From contig JBAOIG010000003.1 in the NCBI GenBank assembly GCA_037045155.1, forward strand, positions 682,001-746,000: 64,000 nt of DNA, written 5' to 3'. This document shows positions 62,659 to 64,000 of this stretch, piece after piece. Numbering within the stretch: the first letter of the stretch is position 1; every line of letters begins with the position of its first letter. Both the position numbers and the translations under genes were made by a program. The notes beneath the pieces were generated by a model. The model was not told the origin of the DNA, made no database searches, and saw only the letters and a program-made list of their open reading frames with translations. Source of the DNA: Thermomicrobiales bacterium (GTDB taxonomy: Bacteria; Chloroflexota; Chloroflexia; Thermomicrobiales; CFX8).

Positions 62659-64000
62659 ATGGCAAACCAGACTATCGACGAGCTATTTGCCTACGTTTCC
62701 GACGTTACGATATCAGGGGATCGTCAGACGGTCATTAGCTCAATCGAATACGACTCGCGACGTGTCGAGCCCGGGGCGCTATTCGTCGCGCTTCGCGGCG
62801 GCTACGCGGACGGACATGCGTTCCTGGCCCAGGCACGCAAACGGGGAGCTGTCGCCGCGCTCATTGAGCGTGGGAGCGCCCCAGCCAACGCAGCCGGCTG
62901 GCCGACGCTCATCGAAGTGAACGACACCCGCGCCGCGCTCGCCCTTCTGGCGGTCGAGTTCTACCACCACCCGGGCAACGCCATGACGATGATCGGGGTC
63001 ACTGGCACCGACGGCAAGACGACGACCAGTCACCTGATCGAGGCGCTCCTGCGGCACAACGGGCGACAGACCGGGTTGATCGGAACCGTCGAGGTGAGAA
63101 TCGCCGGTGAAGTCGAGGCACACGAGACACGGCAGACGACACCGGAGTCGCTAGTTATCCAGCGACTGCTCGGCACGATGCGCGATCAGGGTGTCGACAC
63201 CGCCATCCTTGAGGCAACGTCTCACGGGTTGGCGCTGCATCGTCTGGACGGATGCGAGTTTGACATCGGTGTGGTGACGAACATCACCCACGAACATCTT
63301 GACTTCCATGGCTCGGTTGAAGCGTATCGGGCGGCGAAAGCCATCTTGCTGAATCGCGTCTGTGATGGCCACGCGCGTGGGCGTCGAGGCATCATCGTGT
63401 TGAATGCCGAAGATCCTGGCGCCAGGGCAATCGCTCCAGCAGCTGCGGATTGCTCGACACTCTGGTACTCCCTGGATGCGAGCATGGGCACTGACATCTA
63501 CGCGACGCACATCGAGCCATACCCGGGCGGGACTCGCTTCGAGCTCCATACTCCGGCCGGAGACGCAATGGTCAACCTGTCGCTACCCGGACGGTACAAC
63601 GTGGCGAACGCGCTCGCGGCGGCGGGCGCCGGCCACGCTCTCGGGCTCACCCCAATTGAAATCGCGGACGGACTCATGTCACTTACCTCGGTAGCGGGAC
63701 GGATGCAGTCGATTGACGAAGGGCAGCCATTCTCAATCGTTGTTGACTATGCCCACACTCCGGACGCGATTCGCTCGGTCCTGCGCGAGCTACGACCGTC
63801 CACGACCGGGCGATTGATGGTGTTGTTCGGTTCGGCTGGCGAGAGAGACACCGAGAAACGCGCCATTCAGGGCCGTGTCGCAATCGAGGCGGCGGATTAC
63901 GCTGTCTTCACGAGCGAAGACCCACGATACGAGGACCCGGAGGCGATCATCGCAGCAATCGCCGCTGGCGCGGAAGAGGCATCCGGACACCCCAGTGTAG
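62659..64000 (+). CDS. murE: UDP-N-acetylmuramoyl-tripeptide synthetase (MurE family), cut by the window end
   Basis: The first 447 residues of a Mur ligase. The UDP-MurNAc-dipeptide domain is 1-100 ('SIEYDSRRVEPGALFVALRG' near 27), the ATP site 'VTGTDGKTTTSHLIEALL' near 114, 'EATSHGLALHRLDG' near 190, 'TNITHEHLDFHGS' near 211 and 'VDYAHTPDAIRSVL' near 363. The specificity motif is E-D-P-R where meso-diaminopimelate enzymes have D-N-P-R. ATG at 62659 is chosen by homology; an in-frame ATG at 62620 is possible. The C-terminus lies outside. Confidence 0.92.
   Translation, partial: MANQTIDELFAYVSDVTISGDRQTVISSIEYDSRRVEPGALFVALRGGYADGHAFLAQARKRGAVAALIERGSAPANAAGWPTLIEVNDTRAALALLAVEFYHHPGNAMTMIGVTGTDGKTTTSHLIEALLRHNGRQTGLIGTVEVRIAGEVEAHETRQTTPESLVIQRLLGTMRDQGVDTAILEATSHGLALHRLDGCEFDIGVVTNITHEHLDFHGSVEAYRAAKAILLNRVCDGHARGRRGIIVLNAEDPGARAIAPAAADCSTLWYSLDASMGTDIYATHIEPYPGGTRFELHTPAGDAMVNLSLPGRYNVANALAAAGAGHALGLTPIEIADGLMSLTSVAGRMQSIDEGQPFSIVVDYAHTPDAIRSVLRELRPSTTGRLMVLFGSAGERDTEKRAIQGRVAIEAADYAVFTSEDPRYEDPEAIIAAIAAGAEEASGHPSV

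Overview
The window is one continuous stretch of chromosome carrying housekeeping genes. There are no rRNA genes, no CRISPR arrays and no recognisable insertion sequences or prophage. GC content is high. Several features point to a member of the Chloroflexota, probably near the Thermomicrobia (Sphaerobacter/Thermomicrobium-like): the Gram-positive-type SOS box, a YvcK with N-terminal membrane helices, a stand-alone Mur-ligase protein, cyclodeaminase-type FchA, and a MurE whose specificity motif is not the diaminopimelate type. This placement is inferred from gene content and not from a tree. Many genes start with GTG or TTG, and many neighbours overlap by 4 nt (ATGA, GTGA, TTGA). A recurrent promoter style is a TATACT/TATAAT -10 box, often with an upstream TGn.

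Region by region. 0-6 kb: a histidine phosphatase and an aminotransferase face each other; then an ERF/Rad52-like single-strand annealing protein under an SOS-box promoter is divergent from dnaN-recF, followed by tRNA-Gln with a textbook terminator. 6-10 kb: fchA-folD-fhs, a complete formyl/methylene-tetrahydrofolate pathway in one minus-strand operon, then an XRE regulator. 10-18.8 kb: dnaE, then the minus-strand operon glmS-tatD-rdgB-Mur ligase, headed by a glmS ribozyme with its own promoter. 18.8-25.7 kb: purB-purC-purS-purQ-purL-purF. 25.8-33.3 kb: gcvT-gcvH-gcvPA, der, plsY, glyA and a WecA/MraY-like transferase. 33.3-37.4 kb (minus): a small membrane protein, rsfS, tRNA-Met, an M81 peptidase, a glycogen-synthase-like glycosyltransferase, tRNA-Gly and tRNA-Pro. 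37.4-44.7 kb (minus): the nusA-ylxR-infB-rbfA-nrnA-truB-ribF translation operon, without rimP. 44.7-52.2 kb: yvcK, gap, pgk, tpiA, secG, tatA, lepB, a bifunctional nuclease, and an ECF sigma factor with an RsrA-like zinc anti-sigma factor. 52.2-64 kb: a DUF1992 protein, nuoE-nuoF standing alone, an ornithine cyclodeaminase homologue, recQ, tRNA-Asn, a ROK kinase, a 38-aa protein, a large protein of unknown function overlapping a HEAT-repeat protein, and murE running off the end.

The metabolic theme is one-carbon flow. GlyA and the glycine cleavage proteins supply methylene-THF, FolD/FchA/Fhs interconvert it with formyl-THF and formate, and the purine genes consume it.

The most interesting points are the glmS ribozyme, the SOS-box control of a recombination-type gene beside dnaN-recF, the RsrA-type redox switch, the orphan Mur ligase, the unknown 60.0-62.6 kb gene pair, and single-base frameshifts in two otherwise well-conserved genes (glmS and yvcK) that may be sequence errors.
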